From contig OZ020488.1 of NCBI GenBank assembly GCA_963971405.1, positions 46,234,888-46,298,887 of the forward strand: DNA of 64,000 bases, in the 5' to 3' direction. A program made the position numbers and the translations under genes. Shown here piece after piece: positions 32,601-41,600 of this stretch (the stretch's first letter is position 1; every line of letters starts with the position of its first letter). Origin of the DNA: Psococerastis gibbosa (taxonomy: Eukaryota > Arthropoda > Insecta > Psocodea > Psocidae). The notes below the pieces were generated by a model. The model was not told the origin of the DNA. It saw nothing but the letters and a program-made list of their open reading frames with translations, and searched no databases.

Positions 32601-34405
32601 TGCAGGTGGAGGAACCGTGGCAGAGCCCCAGCCTCAAGGACTACATTGCGTGTCAGGACGCGGACCCGGCTAAGCACGCCAAGTACAGGCGAAAGCAGGT
32701 GAAACAATTCACTTTAAAACTTTTAACAATGAAGGTGACACTAATAACTGACAGTCGTATAGTTGTCACCGTTTCATTGGACCAAAGGCTTCATGTATAT
32801 GCAGGCATTGTTCGTGTGACCATGGCAACATACATTGCCTTATCAGGTCGCTAATGGGCCCATGGAATGCGGCCTTATTATTTTGTTTATCGTTATTGAA
32901 GGGTTTTTATGGACGTACAACTCCTTGTGTGTGGCCCTTCAAACTTCACCCTACCGACGACCCCATCGGGTTTCGGACAGTAATACTATTGTTTCCGAAT
33001 GCATTTCTGGTTCAGTCCTCGATGTTAACCCACATCGAATGCAAATGCCAAGGCAAACTCATACATGCTTACCATTGGCATGGCAACAGGCTCAACTTAA
33101 ACAAGAACCTATGGGAACAAGTCGGAAAGCGGGCAAAGTATGAATACTCGGACAGCTGACTGACCGTAACCACTTCAGCGGGTCTCCTACAATGTCTACC
33201 ATTGTGATAAGCTTCACTCAAGGGGTTACGCCTTATCAAGACAGAGCTCACTCCGCGAGACGTGACAATAGTTCACTTAGAGCCCCTTAAACCACCCTTC
33301 AGCAAAAGAGGTGAAAAGCGCCTAGGGAAGTTGTCACTTCAAAATCATGACTTAGGCCTACTGCAATTAATAACTTCAAAAGAGCGTCTAAAAAGAAAAA
33401 CGAAAAGGGAACGCTAAACCAAGTCAATATAGTCAATAAGTCAATATACCAGGATCTATTTTAGCCCTTTATTAAAATTGGAGAAATTTACCTCCACTTA
33501 CAATATATAGTAAATTTGATATAGGAAGAAGGCTGGTTATATAATAAGTGTTTATTTGGGTTGGTTCACAGGGTTGTATTGCCGCAATCAATGAGTGGTT
33601 CAGGAGGGAGAGTTCCATTCTGGCCGTAGTCGCCATTAGTGCTGCCGTCCTGCAGGTAACCTGACTAACAATATAGCGTAGGACCCAGTTTATTTACAGT
33701 CTACATGGTATTGTTTTCCTGCTTACATGTACTAGTAGTTATAAGGAAAGATGGTCGAAATGTTCGATTTCGAGATTTCAGTGGCTTTACACGTTTTTAA
33801 TTTTACACCTCCCAAAAAAGGTTTTCACGGTCTGGTTTTTACGAAATGGAATGAAAATTACAAGTCTTCGATTAGCCGAACGGTATTAGCGTACAAAAAT
33901 TCAATGTACCTACAGCAATATTTCTTCTAACATGAGTTATCTCATTAAATGGATGCTGATGACTGTACGATGGATGTTTGCTGCAAGTATTGACGGGCTA
34001 CAGTGGGCTGCCCGATCTTCTCTTGCAATCATCATCATCATCGTGATCAATTGCAGTTGCCCGGGTGTAACATCCAGTTCTCAACATTCAGCACTTTCTC
34101 TGGTAGTCTGGTACCAGTCCCACTCTTCTGAAATCGTCCTCAATCTGGTTTCTGTATCTATTCCTTGGTTTTCCTCTTCTTCGTGCTCCTTTTTTCAGCG
34201 ATTCCCTCGCGCACGTGCTGCTATGCATTTGCTTTTTGCATGTCCGAATTAACCATTACAGTCTCCTTCCCGCTCTCCTATTCTTTCACCCAAAACTCTT
34301 CTGATCACTTCATTTCTAAGCTATTATACAATATGGTATGGTTTTCAGATGATCGGCATGATTCTGGCAGTGTGCCTGTGCCGTAACCTGACAATGGACA
34401 TATAG
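17154..34405 (+). CDS. Tetraspanin, complete, eight coding exons, 297 aa
   Basis: A four-pass membrane protein that organises partner proteins into plasma- or endosomal-membrane microdomains. Coding exons: 17169-17234, 19667-19882, 20685-20876, 24451-24576, 27219-27278, 32606-32698, 33572-33655, 34349-34405. Every intron is GT-AG and every junction is phase 0. The ATG at 17169 follows an acceptor at 17153, so an untranslated exon lies upstream. Order: MAVSCEAKCGKS and TM1; a short EC1; TM2 ending at CCGAIEEN; TM3 (YVILLLLLLLTNMVVAVFTL); the large loop with the diagnostic ECCG (residues 160-163), STCC, IAC and GC, six cysteines able to form three disulfides; TM4; and a short tail CRNLTMDI. Length and layout match the family. 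I cannot name the subfamily. Exon 5 (20 residues, no cysteine) is a small in-phase insert in the variable part of the loop. Introns hold most of the mobile DNA in 17-34 kb. Confidence 0.9.
17623..17815. mobile_element. hAT-type MITE with 8-bp target site duplication
   Basis: The ends CATGGCCGTGCCCAGG and CCTGGGCACGGCCTTG are flanked by AGTGTCAC at 17615-17622 and 17816-17823. It lies in tetraspanin intron 1, carries G- and C-tracts, and belongs to the same family as the pair at 47289-47630. Confidence 0.9.
18165..18410. mobile_element. Probable hAT-like MITE with GC tracts
   Basis: ACGTAGCCAGGATTTTAT at the left and TCTCTGGCTATGTGC at the right are imperfect inverted ends. CCCCCCTCCCC and a G-tract of 14 near 18357 lie inside. 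No clear duplication was seen. Confidence 0.4.
18588..18745 (+). repeat. Interspersed repeat, possibly LINE 3' tail
   Basis: CTTCTTCTTCTTCTGGCTCT, ACAGCCCTTGATGAGCTTTG and CCTTCCAGCGTTTTCGAGGA appear here. The first two recur inverted at about 41565-41612 inside a SMARCAL1 intron. A related-looking stretch with ATCATCATCATC and CCTTGGTTTTCCTCTTCTTC lies near 34030-34200. Confidence 0.4.
19917..20030 (+). pseudogene. Decayed duplicate of tetraspanin exon 2
   Basis: About 35 bp after the real exon 2, a stretch repeats its second half (TACCTGGC, then ACTTCCTCGTCAGCCTCAGC, GCCGTCATATTCGGCT, GCGGCGCCAGAGAAGAGAAT). An internal deletion removes the CCG-type cysteines, and no donor is kept. It has lost function as an exon. 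Confidence 0.7.
20520..20633 (+). pseudogene. Decayed tandem duplicate of tetraspanin exon 3, acceptor retained
   Basis: The unit 20471-20633 repeats at 20637-20798, starting from GAGGATCTTTG in the intron and including the acceptor GTGTTTCAG. The first copy has an insertion of about 7 nt (CACAGTTCACACTGG against CACACTGG) that shifts the frame into a TGA soon afterwards. The second copy is the intact exon. If spliced in, the first copy would end the protein early. Confidence 0.85.
21439..22917 (+). mobile_element. Penelope-like element, 5'-truncated, intact RT plus GIY-YIG frame
   Basis: Penelope-like elements copy RNA into DNA with a telomerase-related reverse transcriptase joined to a GIY-YIG endonuclease. 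The frame is open for about 490 residues. RT motif A is SFDVKNLFTNIP, motif B GLPMGSSLSPLLAEIFM, the catalytic box RYVDDIFCIW and the following LNFLDLTI. The endonuclease follows after a linker: GVYRLNCNDCNAIYIGQTGR with R and EH downstream, ending in a proline-rich tail and TAA. The N-terminal part before IRPVVSYNSATA is missing. The ATG at 21403 is host DNA, not the true start. The lack of frameshifts suggests a recent insertion, but without its N-terminus it is unlikely to be autonomous. It sits in tetraspanin intron 3, same strand. Confidence 0.92.
23012..23050 (+). ncRNA. Hammerhead-ribozyme-like motif in the Penelope-like element 3' tail
   Basis: CCCT and AGGG can pair as stem I, flanking CTGTAGA (canonical CUGANGA, with U for A6). 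A stem II hairpin GGCA-GTTCT-TGCC follows, then GAAA and the palindrome AGCGCT, which could form a stem III between two copies. An extra U sits before stem II. Hammerheads are known in Penelope-like elements. The A6 change argues against activity of this copy. Confidence 0.4.
23755..23960 (+). repeat. R2 interspersed repeat, diverged fragment
   Basis: GGTCGAAATTTTCGATTTTG, AATAACACGTTTTGAGGTCC and a GTCCGTCAGTCCGGGT block follow the R2 order. The rest is diverged. Confidence 0.5.
24650..24735 (+). repeat. tRNA-like SINE head fragment
   Basis: AGGCATAGATCGTAGGTTCG followed by AACCCTGC matches the second half of the tRNA-like unit at 13011, including box B and a following T-rich stretch. It lies just after tetraspanin exon 4. 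Confidence 0.5.
25446..25665 (-). mobile_element. Penelope-like element 3' tail / pseudo-LTR fragment, inverted
   Basis: This is the reverse complement of the tail of the element at 28356-29000. It shares CACGGCCGGAGT, the GGCCGTGGTC block, the hammerhead-like core and the TACAGTCTTAGAAGTCTGC C-terminal coding end. No reverse transcriptase portion accompanies it. Confidence 0.75.
25526..25573 (-). ncRNA. Hammerhead-ribozyme-like motif (minus-strand copy)
   Basis: On the minus strand: TTCCA, CTGAAGA, a T, stem II GTCGAC-CGCAGCT-GTTGAC, GAAA, then CGTTTGAAA. The core CUGANGA and GAAA and stem II are kept. Stem I is weaker than in the copy at 28873. The palindrome ACGT could make a two-molecule stem III. 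Confidence 0.4.
25760..26975. other. Intron DNA, nothing firm
   Basis: Part of tetraspanin intron 4. A C-tract lies near 26240-26252. No coding exon or classified repeat was recognised. Confidence 0.4.
26980..27125 (+). repeat. SINE-D tail fragment
   Basis: CACTGGTAGGCGAAAACGCG, GCATCCTCTGCCAGACC and neighbouring blocks resemble the ends of the copies at 27535 and 56525. It lies just before tetraspanin exon 5. Confidence 0.4.
27535..27830 (+). repeat. SINE-D copy (tRNA-like head)
   Basis: A box A-like TTAGGAAACTGG and box B-like GAGATTCGAAACTC are followed by TGGGTCCACCCAATACTAG, GAAAACGCGACTGCCGG, TTGGTGACCATAACACACCA and GAGAGCATTCTCGACC. The same order, with divergence, is found at 56525-56730. 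Confidence 0.5.
28185..28290 (-). repeat. R1-associated fragment
   Basis: ATTAAAAAATCCCTTTCGGC, TCTGGCCGATCAGG and GGGAGATTCCATGCAAGCGC match sequence at 60985-61075 and, inverted, part of the R1 region near 13560-13620. Confidence 0.5.
28356..28903 (+). pseudogene. Penelope-like GIY-YIG endonuclease domain, partial ORF
   Basis: The frame encodes the endonuclease end of a Penelope-like polyprotein. AGVYRIPCSCGEVYIGTTKR is the GIY-YIG core with its two cysteines. RIDEH and the later acidic EAIEIHKHPHNFN complete the domain, and a proline-rich linker and NLRSLRSSTEDVDRRC close the protein at a TGA near 28901. The reverse transcriptase is absent because of 5' truncation. An ATG at 28343 lies in the inverted tail fragment, so it is not the native start. 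Confidence 0.8.
28873..28917 (+). ncRNA. Hammerhead-ribozyme-like motif, best of three copies
   Basis: Stem I TTCCA/TGGAA (5 bp) encloses the core CTGAAGA (fits CUGANGA). One extra T follows, then stem II GTCGAC-CGCAGAT-GTTGAC (6 bp, one G-U), GAAA, and AACGTT, a palindrome able to form stem III between two molecules. The cleavage position would be the T before TGGAA. It overlaps the end of the Penelope-like ORF. The extra T before stem II is shared by all three copies: either a family trait or a sign that the match is imperfect. Confidence 0.45.
29060..29540 (-). repeat. R1 interspersed repeat, inverted copy
   Basis: Read on the minus strand it has the R1 order: CGACCAATGTT-like start near 29510, TCATTTCATGACCCCCTGAG, GCCTAAAACCACCC, GATGAAACTTGACACATAAA, AAGATGACGGCCGAT and CAAGATGGCGTCCAGTCAAA. 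Confidence 0.65.
29563..29620. repeat. AAT trinucleotide microsatellite
   Basis: An uninterrupted AAT/TAA run of nearly 60 bases in tetraspanin intron 5. Confidence 0.95.
29621..31170. other. Intron DNA, nothing firm
   Basis: The block 29760-29870 (TTTCCCGCGCA, CCCCGGTAGTATAATGAT) resembles 13335-13440 and may be another old repeat. No exon was recognised. Confidence 0.4.
31176..32081. mobile_element. Palindromic mariner element (two inverted 5' halves)
   Basis: Both ends read CAGGGTCTGTCCGGAAAGTA inward, and TA duplications sit at 31174-31175 and 32082-32083. The two halves are inverted copies of the same 5' half of a mariner. Each carries the transposase N-terminus: the left arm has ETIKMLKKAFDDDCLLGRRI, FRWHKAFAEGREDANDEP and HVGRPS, a helix-turn-helix region; the right arm has the same on the minus strand with stops. 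The arms meet near 31690-31700. The catalytic DD34D part is absent from both, so it cannot transpose itself, but the complete inverted ends could be mobilised by a related transposase. It lies in tetraspanin intron 5. Confidence 0.88.
32480..32595 (+). repeat. SINE-A tail fragment
   Basis: GGTTTGAGTCTCAGC (weak box B), CCATGTAAGTCAGGTGATCT, CGGGCCAGCCTAGTTGAGTG and AGAGGGCTTTA end about 10 bp before tetraspanin exon 6. Confidence 0.5.
32700..33570. other. Intron DNA, open frames without recognised product
   Basis: Two overlapping open frames of about 100 codons (32835-33143 and 32854-33159 plus) show no domain. They lie between tetraspanin exons 6 and 7. Confidence 0.4.
33742..33855 (+). repeat. 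R2 interspersed repeat, fragment
   Basis: TTATAAGGAAAGATGGTCGA, TTCGATTTCGAGATTTCAGT and GGCTTTACACG match the start of R2. Confidence 0.55.
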
Positions 34406-34730
34406 CAGGAAAAGCGCGCCGCTGAGCAACAAAACTCGATGGACTAGCCTCAGCTGCTTCTAGCAACCGACCAATGATCCACGAGCTCCGCAAAACTCTC
34501 CCTCGGAATAATAAGTGTGCTTCTAAGTGTTTTACCGTCATGGAATAGTCCAGTGGCCACAACATGGTAGTCGGCTGGATTGAATCGCTTTTGAATGTCT
34601 CAATGGAGATCTTACGTCGTTGAAGCCGTCATCAAGTTTATTTATCCTGATTGGTGTTTGTATTAAACACTTCAATCACATGATTGGCAGCTATTTTGTA
34701 TTCATATACGGTACGTAAAAACTCCATTAA

Positions 34731-34892
34731 GGCGGGTATTCCACATACGTCAATCGTCAATGAAAAAATGAAAAATGACGTTTTAGCAGACATTAAAGAC
34801 ATACTAAAAATTCTGCTACCACGTCAATTTACGTCATTGTTACGTCATTTTTCAATTTTTCATTGACGATTGACGTATGTGGAATACCCGCC
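34731..34892. mobile_element. Harbinger-like MITE with long inverted repeats
   Basis: A 162-bp element whose arms begin GGCGGGTATTCCACATACGT and continue through a CGTCAATCGTCAATGAAAAA-type region for about 50 bp. It is flanked by TAA (34728-34730 and 34893-34895), the 3-bp TWA duplication typical of PIF/Harbinger. Found about 330 bp downstream of the tetraspanin stop. Confidence 0.8.
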
Positions 34893-36100
34893 TAAGTCAG
34901 AGTCCTTTTTCTTGGCGCAAATCGTGGCTTCCATGTTTCCGAATGACAATACACAGGTTGTTGACAAACTCATGTTCGCCCATTACGTTCTTGCGTTTTG
35001 AGAATTGTACAGATATTGAGATGGGACAATTTATTAGAGTCCGATTTACTAACTGAATGCGGATGAGACCTTATTTTGAGCGTCAAATAGAAAGTTAGTG
35101 GCTAGTGTGGCGGTCTAAAACACGCGTTTTGCTATGCTAGCAACAAAAAATTGTGCGCGGTCCTCCTCACTAATAACCGACAATAACTGCCTTGTACTTT
35201 ACCATATGGACCATTTTCGCGCCAAAATTAGGGCTCCCTCTTAAGGCTTCACACAGGACATGACCTTAAGATAAATGCAGTAACCTCGTATTATTTTAAT
35301 TAACTATATATATACATAGTTTATATATAGTGTATATAGTAATGGAAACAACCCGGCTTGTGGAAATAGGAGACTTGAATAATAACTAACTATAGAGGAA
35401 TTGAATAGGTTCAAAGCAGTACCGTAGCTTACACCAAATGGGTAGCCGTCTAAAGGTTTCTACGAAACTAATCCGAACCTATTTTTAACGCCATAAAATT
35501 TCACTTACAGTGAATTGGGTCCTTAGAAAATCATCTTAATTTGCTTGAAAATAAAGTCGGAGGTGTACGAAAAAAATCATGTCGATTCAACAACCATCCT
35601 CTTCGATATTGATTAATTAAACCTTAAAATTATTATTAAATTTACAGTGAAAAAATTTAAAAACTCAGACTTGTTGCGATTGGCGACGGTATCCATGCAC
35701 TTCAATCCAATCAATACATTAATTGATAAGTACACCAACCGAGCTGTATTCTCGGCCTCCTGCTAGTTGTAATTGACTGACCAGTGCAATGGTTAAGTGG
35801 GAAAAGTCAGGGGAAATAGAAATAGAAATAAATCAAATACATTGGAAATGTTTGTTTGTTTATTTTCTATTCTCCCTGACTGTACCACAGGAGAGTGAGT
35901 ACGCTGCATGTTAGCCCCACCTTTTTTTTAATAGAAGCAAATTGTATTGTAGCCATATTATGCCGGCTAGTAGCCAAGGAGAAGTGCCACCAGGAATTCA
36001 ATGAGATCAAACACAGTGTTTTTATGACTTTTTGTATAGGAAAGGAATAAACACAGTGTTTAAATTCTTTCATAAGCTCCGCTTTGCAGCTCGACGTATT
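34893..36100. other. Intergenic AT-rich DNA, nothing firm
   Basis: No gene or classified repeat was recognised between the MITE and the tRNA-like unit. Confidence 0.4.
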
Positions 36101-36104
36101 GGGC

Positions 36105-36172
36105 GAAAAAAACATGTCCCAACCGGGAGCCGAACACGGTTAACCCGGGTGGTATGCTACCACTCTACTATA
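36105..36172 (-). repeat. tRNA-like sequence, minus strand
   Basis: On the minus strand: GTAGAGTGGTAGCATACCAC (box A-like), CCGGGTTAACCGTG, GTTCGGCTCCCGGTTGGG (box B-like with flanking stem). It has pol III promoter-like blocks but no complete cloverleaf, so it is a SINE head or tRNA pseudogene. Confidence 0.4.
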
Positions 36173-37011
36173 AAATTTACGAATCTGTCGATTCCGAACT
36201 CACAGTTCATGTCAGTGCGTTAGTAGGGAACTCTGTGAACTTTTATTTCTTTTCACTTTTGGGTTAATTTTGTACAGAATCCAGCAGGAACCCGCTCTAT
36301 CTACAATAGCCAGAATATTTCTAATTCCGTAGTCTAACTTAGAAGGAGAATTAAATCAGGCAAATAGTGTTGTTTACTATGGAGGCACATCCTTTACTTT
36401 ATAGCATTTTATACCTCTCAGGTCAGGCTCAAGGGGACCGAGAGTGCACGGAAATTTAACATTTCGCAGATTTAGTAATAATGGGTCGTTATGTTATTAA
36501 CTGCTAAGACGGTCGGCCGCTGCCAAATTAATAGGCGCCTAGTTAGTTAGCATGGAACATTTGTCCTCAACATTTCCACAGTAAAGAATTGGTAGAAACT
36601 GGTTAGGCTTGCCAGGGACACAATCCAAGACCACAGAAAGCATAGATGTGCACCACACCTGAAATGATTGAAAAAAAAAAAACGAACGGTGTAACAATAA
36701 TATGCCTCCGACAGTATCATCACAAGAATATTTCACAGGTCCCCGTAAGTTGGGACCCCAAACTTCAGCAAAACGCATTGCCTGCCAAACGTGCATTTAC
36801 GGGTATTGTGGAATACGACTTTAACTCTGTTATTTACATTTCAAACTAAAATTGATTAAAAGCGAAAATAAAATAAATTATTTACTTAAAACATTAGGCA
36901 AGCTGTATAATATTTATTTAGCAACAGCTGTCGCCTTCTTCTCGGCCGTCCTAACCCCGACCGGACTGGTTCCCCCTGTGAACTTGGAATAAACATATAA
37001 ATAGATAATGT

Positions 37012-37187
37012 CCTTTTGCCCTATTACTAAGTCAACCTACGGGCCATAAAGCCCTCGTACACTCAACTAGGAAGGTCTGGGCCGCTTACTTCACATGCCC
37101 TCCGAAGCATGGCCAGAAAATGTAGAAAGTGTGGAACTCCAGCTAACTAGAGAAAGTCGGAGTCCGAACCACGACTCTACAAGTCCT
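37012..37187 (-). repeat. SINE-A copy
   Basis: The reverse complement gives ACTTGTAGAGTCGTGGTTCG, CTGGCCATGCTTCGGAGGGC, GTGAAGTAAGCGGCCC, CTAGTTGAGTGTACGAGGGC and the GTTGACTTAGTAATAG end. Confidence 0.7.
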
Positions 37188-38665
37188 GCTTTAAATGACT
37201 GACTGATATTTAATGCTGCTGGAGTAAAAGATATCACCAAAAAACATACGACTTTGAACTGTTGAAAAGGGATAACAAAATTTCAGCATGATCGAAAATA
37301 TTTTTTAAAAAGTTAAGACAAAGATGAACCAATGATGATAAACACTAAAAGATAAGGCAGGGTGTTTCTTTTTAGCCGTTCTCCTTCTAGGCTAGGCTAG
37401 GAACTTCTGGACAACCCCTCATACACTATAGCTGAGCTGCTTTAAAATTTGCAGCGAAATAATCAGGTACGACCCGTTTGTGAAAGCTACAGTAAAGCAA
37501 GCTTTTATTAAATCGTTACATTTTATCGTGTTATGCAATTTATGAAAGGAAATGGCAGGTCTGGTATTATATATAGGCTATAAGTACCGTATCTAATGTA
37601 CCTATTTGTGCCAAAAGCAAATTGAGCTTTTTTAAATGTTCTAGGTAAGTAATATTAAATACCTATTTAGTCATAGATGTGAAAGGTAAATGTTACCTAC
37701 AACTGGCAACTACCCACTTTTTTTAAAGTACAGTAATTTAAGAAACCGTAAAAGGTTTTTTGTAGAGGGCTGGCTATTTGTTTTATTTGAATGAATGTCA
37801 AAATTCGATAGACACTACAAGAAGAGGAAATTTAAGCACCAAGTAGGCCGACTGACATTTAGTATTATTTTACGTACAGCAAGACAAGTTTTACCTTCTT
37901 ATCAATTATTAAATATTGGTTTACTGCTGGTGAGATTACAATGAACATATTTAGTCAATAGAAAAATTCCTGTTTTTAAACAGCCAACCAGAAGATTTAA
38001 TTTAATTTTAAAAGACGTCATCGTGAAATGGCTGTAAGCAGCAGACTGTATTTCTACATGAAAGATGTCGATTAGATATGGCCACTTTTATACAAAATTA
38101 TTACTTTATTGGAATCATTGGTGTACCTAAATGACGAAATAAATGTTTTTGCAAAACTGAACGAATATTTTTTAAAATTTTTAATAAATATATTATTGTG
38201 GACGTATAGTACGGAATTCCCTTACTAATTTTATTGCGAAGTACTACGTTGCACAGTTTTTTTATGGGAATATTAATCTTTAGTCAGATGCAGCATTTTA
38301 AATAATTACCACTGCCTATGGTAACATGTGCGAGATGGTACAGTATCTAGCTATAGACAGTAGCAGCAGCTAGCAGGAAAATAAATATATTACGCACAGC
38401 TAGTTTTGAGTTTCACGAAATAACCCATGAAATTCCCCCGGCAATGAAATAGGCCAGTATTGAAGATAACTACATTATAATAGATAATTTTCATGGAGCA
38501 GGACACGGGTACCAGTATAAAATGTCAAAATTACCAGTAGCCTAGATAGTTTTTTTGGGTCGAAAATAAGTTAAACTTCAATCAAATTTGAACAAAATTT
38601 GGCAGCTTTGTACAATAGTGTACCTACCAACTACAAAATGAGCCAGGTAGTCTCTGAAATTTTAT
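37188..38665. other. Intergenic DNA 3' of SMARCAL1, nothing firm
   Basis: AT-rich, no recognisable gene. The SMARCAL1 3' UTR begins at 38665 and runs leftward; its end could not be placed. Confidence 0.4.
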
Positions 38666-41600
38666 TCAACTAAACTTCGGTCTTTTACATTCGTACGCAT
38701 TTACAATAGTTTCTAAATCAACAGAATCAAAGACATCGTCGTCTACGAATGCATCCTCAAATACTGCTTGAGCGGGAAATTGTTCATTCATTGCCACACA
38801 GGGGGCACCAGGCTTCGCTGACCCTGGAGCACACGTTTTTGCTGACTCGGGAACACAAGGCAAGTCGTCAGCAATGAGCAAATCAGCAATAGCGCTATCA
38901 GTGTCTGCGTCAGTGTCGAGGTTCACAACGAAACTGTCGAGTGTAGCCTGGGGGTTGCGGTCCTTGTGGTAGTCCTCGTTGGCACTCTTGAAGCAGTCCT
39001 TGTTGAGCCCGATGGCGTTAAGCACCGTCAGCTTCGACTGGACCAGGTTCCACAGGTAGTCGTCGGCCGTGCCCTTGGCAATTAGGTACTCGACAACTAC
39101 ACTGTCTAGCTGGCCTATGCGATGCGCTCGGTCTTCAGCCTGCATTAACTCCTAGAAACACATATTGATATGTGTGGTGTGCTTCACCCTTTCCAGCTTA
39201 CTCTTAATCTGTACTGTACATATTTTGGGTCATACCAGTTTGCATCAGCCATGCAAAGCTTTTGTTCTCTGCGTTTATCAATCAATTCCACTCAACGTTA
39301 TTCTTTTTTGTATGGTGTTTATTAGAATTTCAAACCTCTTCATATTGTACTGCACTAAAGCCGGGGACATGCTATCCAACTCACCGAAATACAGTGCATT
39401 TTGGGAACGTTCTGCGGCATTAACAGCTGCCCAGAGGTTAGCTTAGCTAGGGGGGGGGGGGGGCTATAAACATTGAAACCTAACACATGGAAATACATAG
39501 GATAAAAGTAGTTGAGGCTTAGAACTAGCTGTAAACGGAACATTCAATATGTACTGTATCCAACACTCATTTGAAGAGAAATTCATTACAAAAATAGTAA
39601 GTTTAATTGACTACTCACCCCAGGATTCCAAAAAAGCTCCGCAAAAATGACTAGTTGCGCAGCAGTCAGTGTTATGCCAGAGTTGGCCGCTTTAATGCTG
39701 AAAGTTTTTTTTTTTTTTAATAATTATGTGCTATGATAATGGGTGCACTCAGAGATGAGAAGATAACAGTAGAATAACGTAAACTATTTGTAGTTTTAAT
39801 TAGCATGCGCACTGCACACTATATTTTGAATTAATTTCTTTTTTATTAAAAAAAAAGGTTAGCCGCATGCAAACAGTTTAATAAATGCATCTGATTGACC
39901 TCTTCTGTCGCATCTGTAGGTTGTACCCGTGATGAGTTACGGCACATCTCCGACCGTACGGCGTGTAGAGACTCGCAAAAGTATAAGCACGCTACCACCT
40001 TGCAATCGAAGTCGATTTATTATTGTTTTATAGTAAACATAATTTTTTTTTTAAAGTCAGAGCATGACAATTCCTCATTTAGACCTCAGCCCGCTATTTC
40101 TTGGCTTCAAAGTGGCAATTTTTTTTCATAAGACAACAGTTCTGGATTTTCCTTAATAGTAGGGATATTCTGATTACAAAATAAAGTTTCACTTCGGACA
40201 CTTCTTTAATACCCGAATCAGGGTAACTTACTCTCACGCGCGTGGCGCAATAATTCGGGCCTATTTTGACCCCCTCCCCCCTTTAAATTTTTTACTACAC
40301 TTGACTTACCTTAGAACGGCTACTCTGGTGGCGGGGTCCTTCTGAAAGCGCTCGCACAACTGCGCACGCGCCTCCGCGCTGGTGGCGCCGTCTATGCGGA
40401 TGTGGTCGACCCTGCGGTCGAACAGCAGCTCGCACACTCCGTCCAGCATGGCTACGTGGTGGGCAAATACCAGCATTTTGGCTGCCGTCTCCAGCTTGTC
40501 GCCGACGTGCTCGCACACCGCCTCTAACTTGGCCGATGCCGTGGCCGCGTAGTACTCGAGTAGTGTGCCGCGCTGCTCCATACCGCGCTGCTTCTCCATT
40601 TTTTTTGCATAGCCCTGGAAGAACATTTCGCATCATACAGCGCAATTAAAAGAAAGTATGGAACGCTGGATGTGGAATCAACCAGAAGGGGATCAAACAC
40701 TGACGTATTCGATCGAATGAGAAGCCGCGGAATATGTATGATACCGTAGTATAACATTTAATTTGAAAACAAAAATATTTTAACATACAACAAATACAAT
40801 AGACGCTGTATTTTGTGCTACCTATATTTTTGTATATTTCATAATGTTCCGCTTCCACCAAGTCACTAGAAAAAACCACACTTGGATCCGTGCAATAGGT
40901 CGAAGCAGTTATGAAAATGACCTGATTATGCTGGCTGGCTAGAAAATCGTGAACATAAACATCCAAAAACAATAACATCCCGGTTAATTAAATTGGCAAA
41001 TTCTGAAACCAGAAGACACAGGCATCTCGTTCTCTCTTGACAGTTTACGTGCATGACCCAACAGAAATAAACCCACCTCAAGCTGCTGCGTGAGAGTCTT
41101 GGCAGTCTTCACTTGCAACACAACAACTTTGCGCATTTTAGACGGGAGTTGTGACAAAACTTGACTCTTGAGGCGACGAAGCATAAACTTGCGTTGTAGG
41201 AGCAGCTCGAGCTCGGTGGCACGCGACGTCCCTGAATAGTCCCACCCGAATTTGCTCTTCTTACCAGCGCAGTACCGCAGTCCGAATTCGTGCAAATGCT
41301 TGAACATGACTGGGTCAATCATGTGTACCTGCCGAACAAATAGATCTCACGAGTATTAATTGTGCGTGAGTGCCCGATCTGTTAGGTACTCCTTTTTGCA
41401 GAAACACTACGAGGACTAGAAGGACTGTGATTTTGACAGAAATTAGGTCCAATGTGTGATTTCATATACAATTAAAAATGTTGTAAAAAATTAAGGAGGT
41501 AGCTTGTGCATTCGTATTTTTCGTCAGAGCCCTACATAGGAAGAAGGAATGGAGGGAACAGGCCAAAGCTTATCAAGGCTATAGAGCCAGAAGGAGAAGA

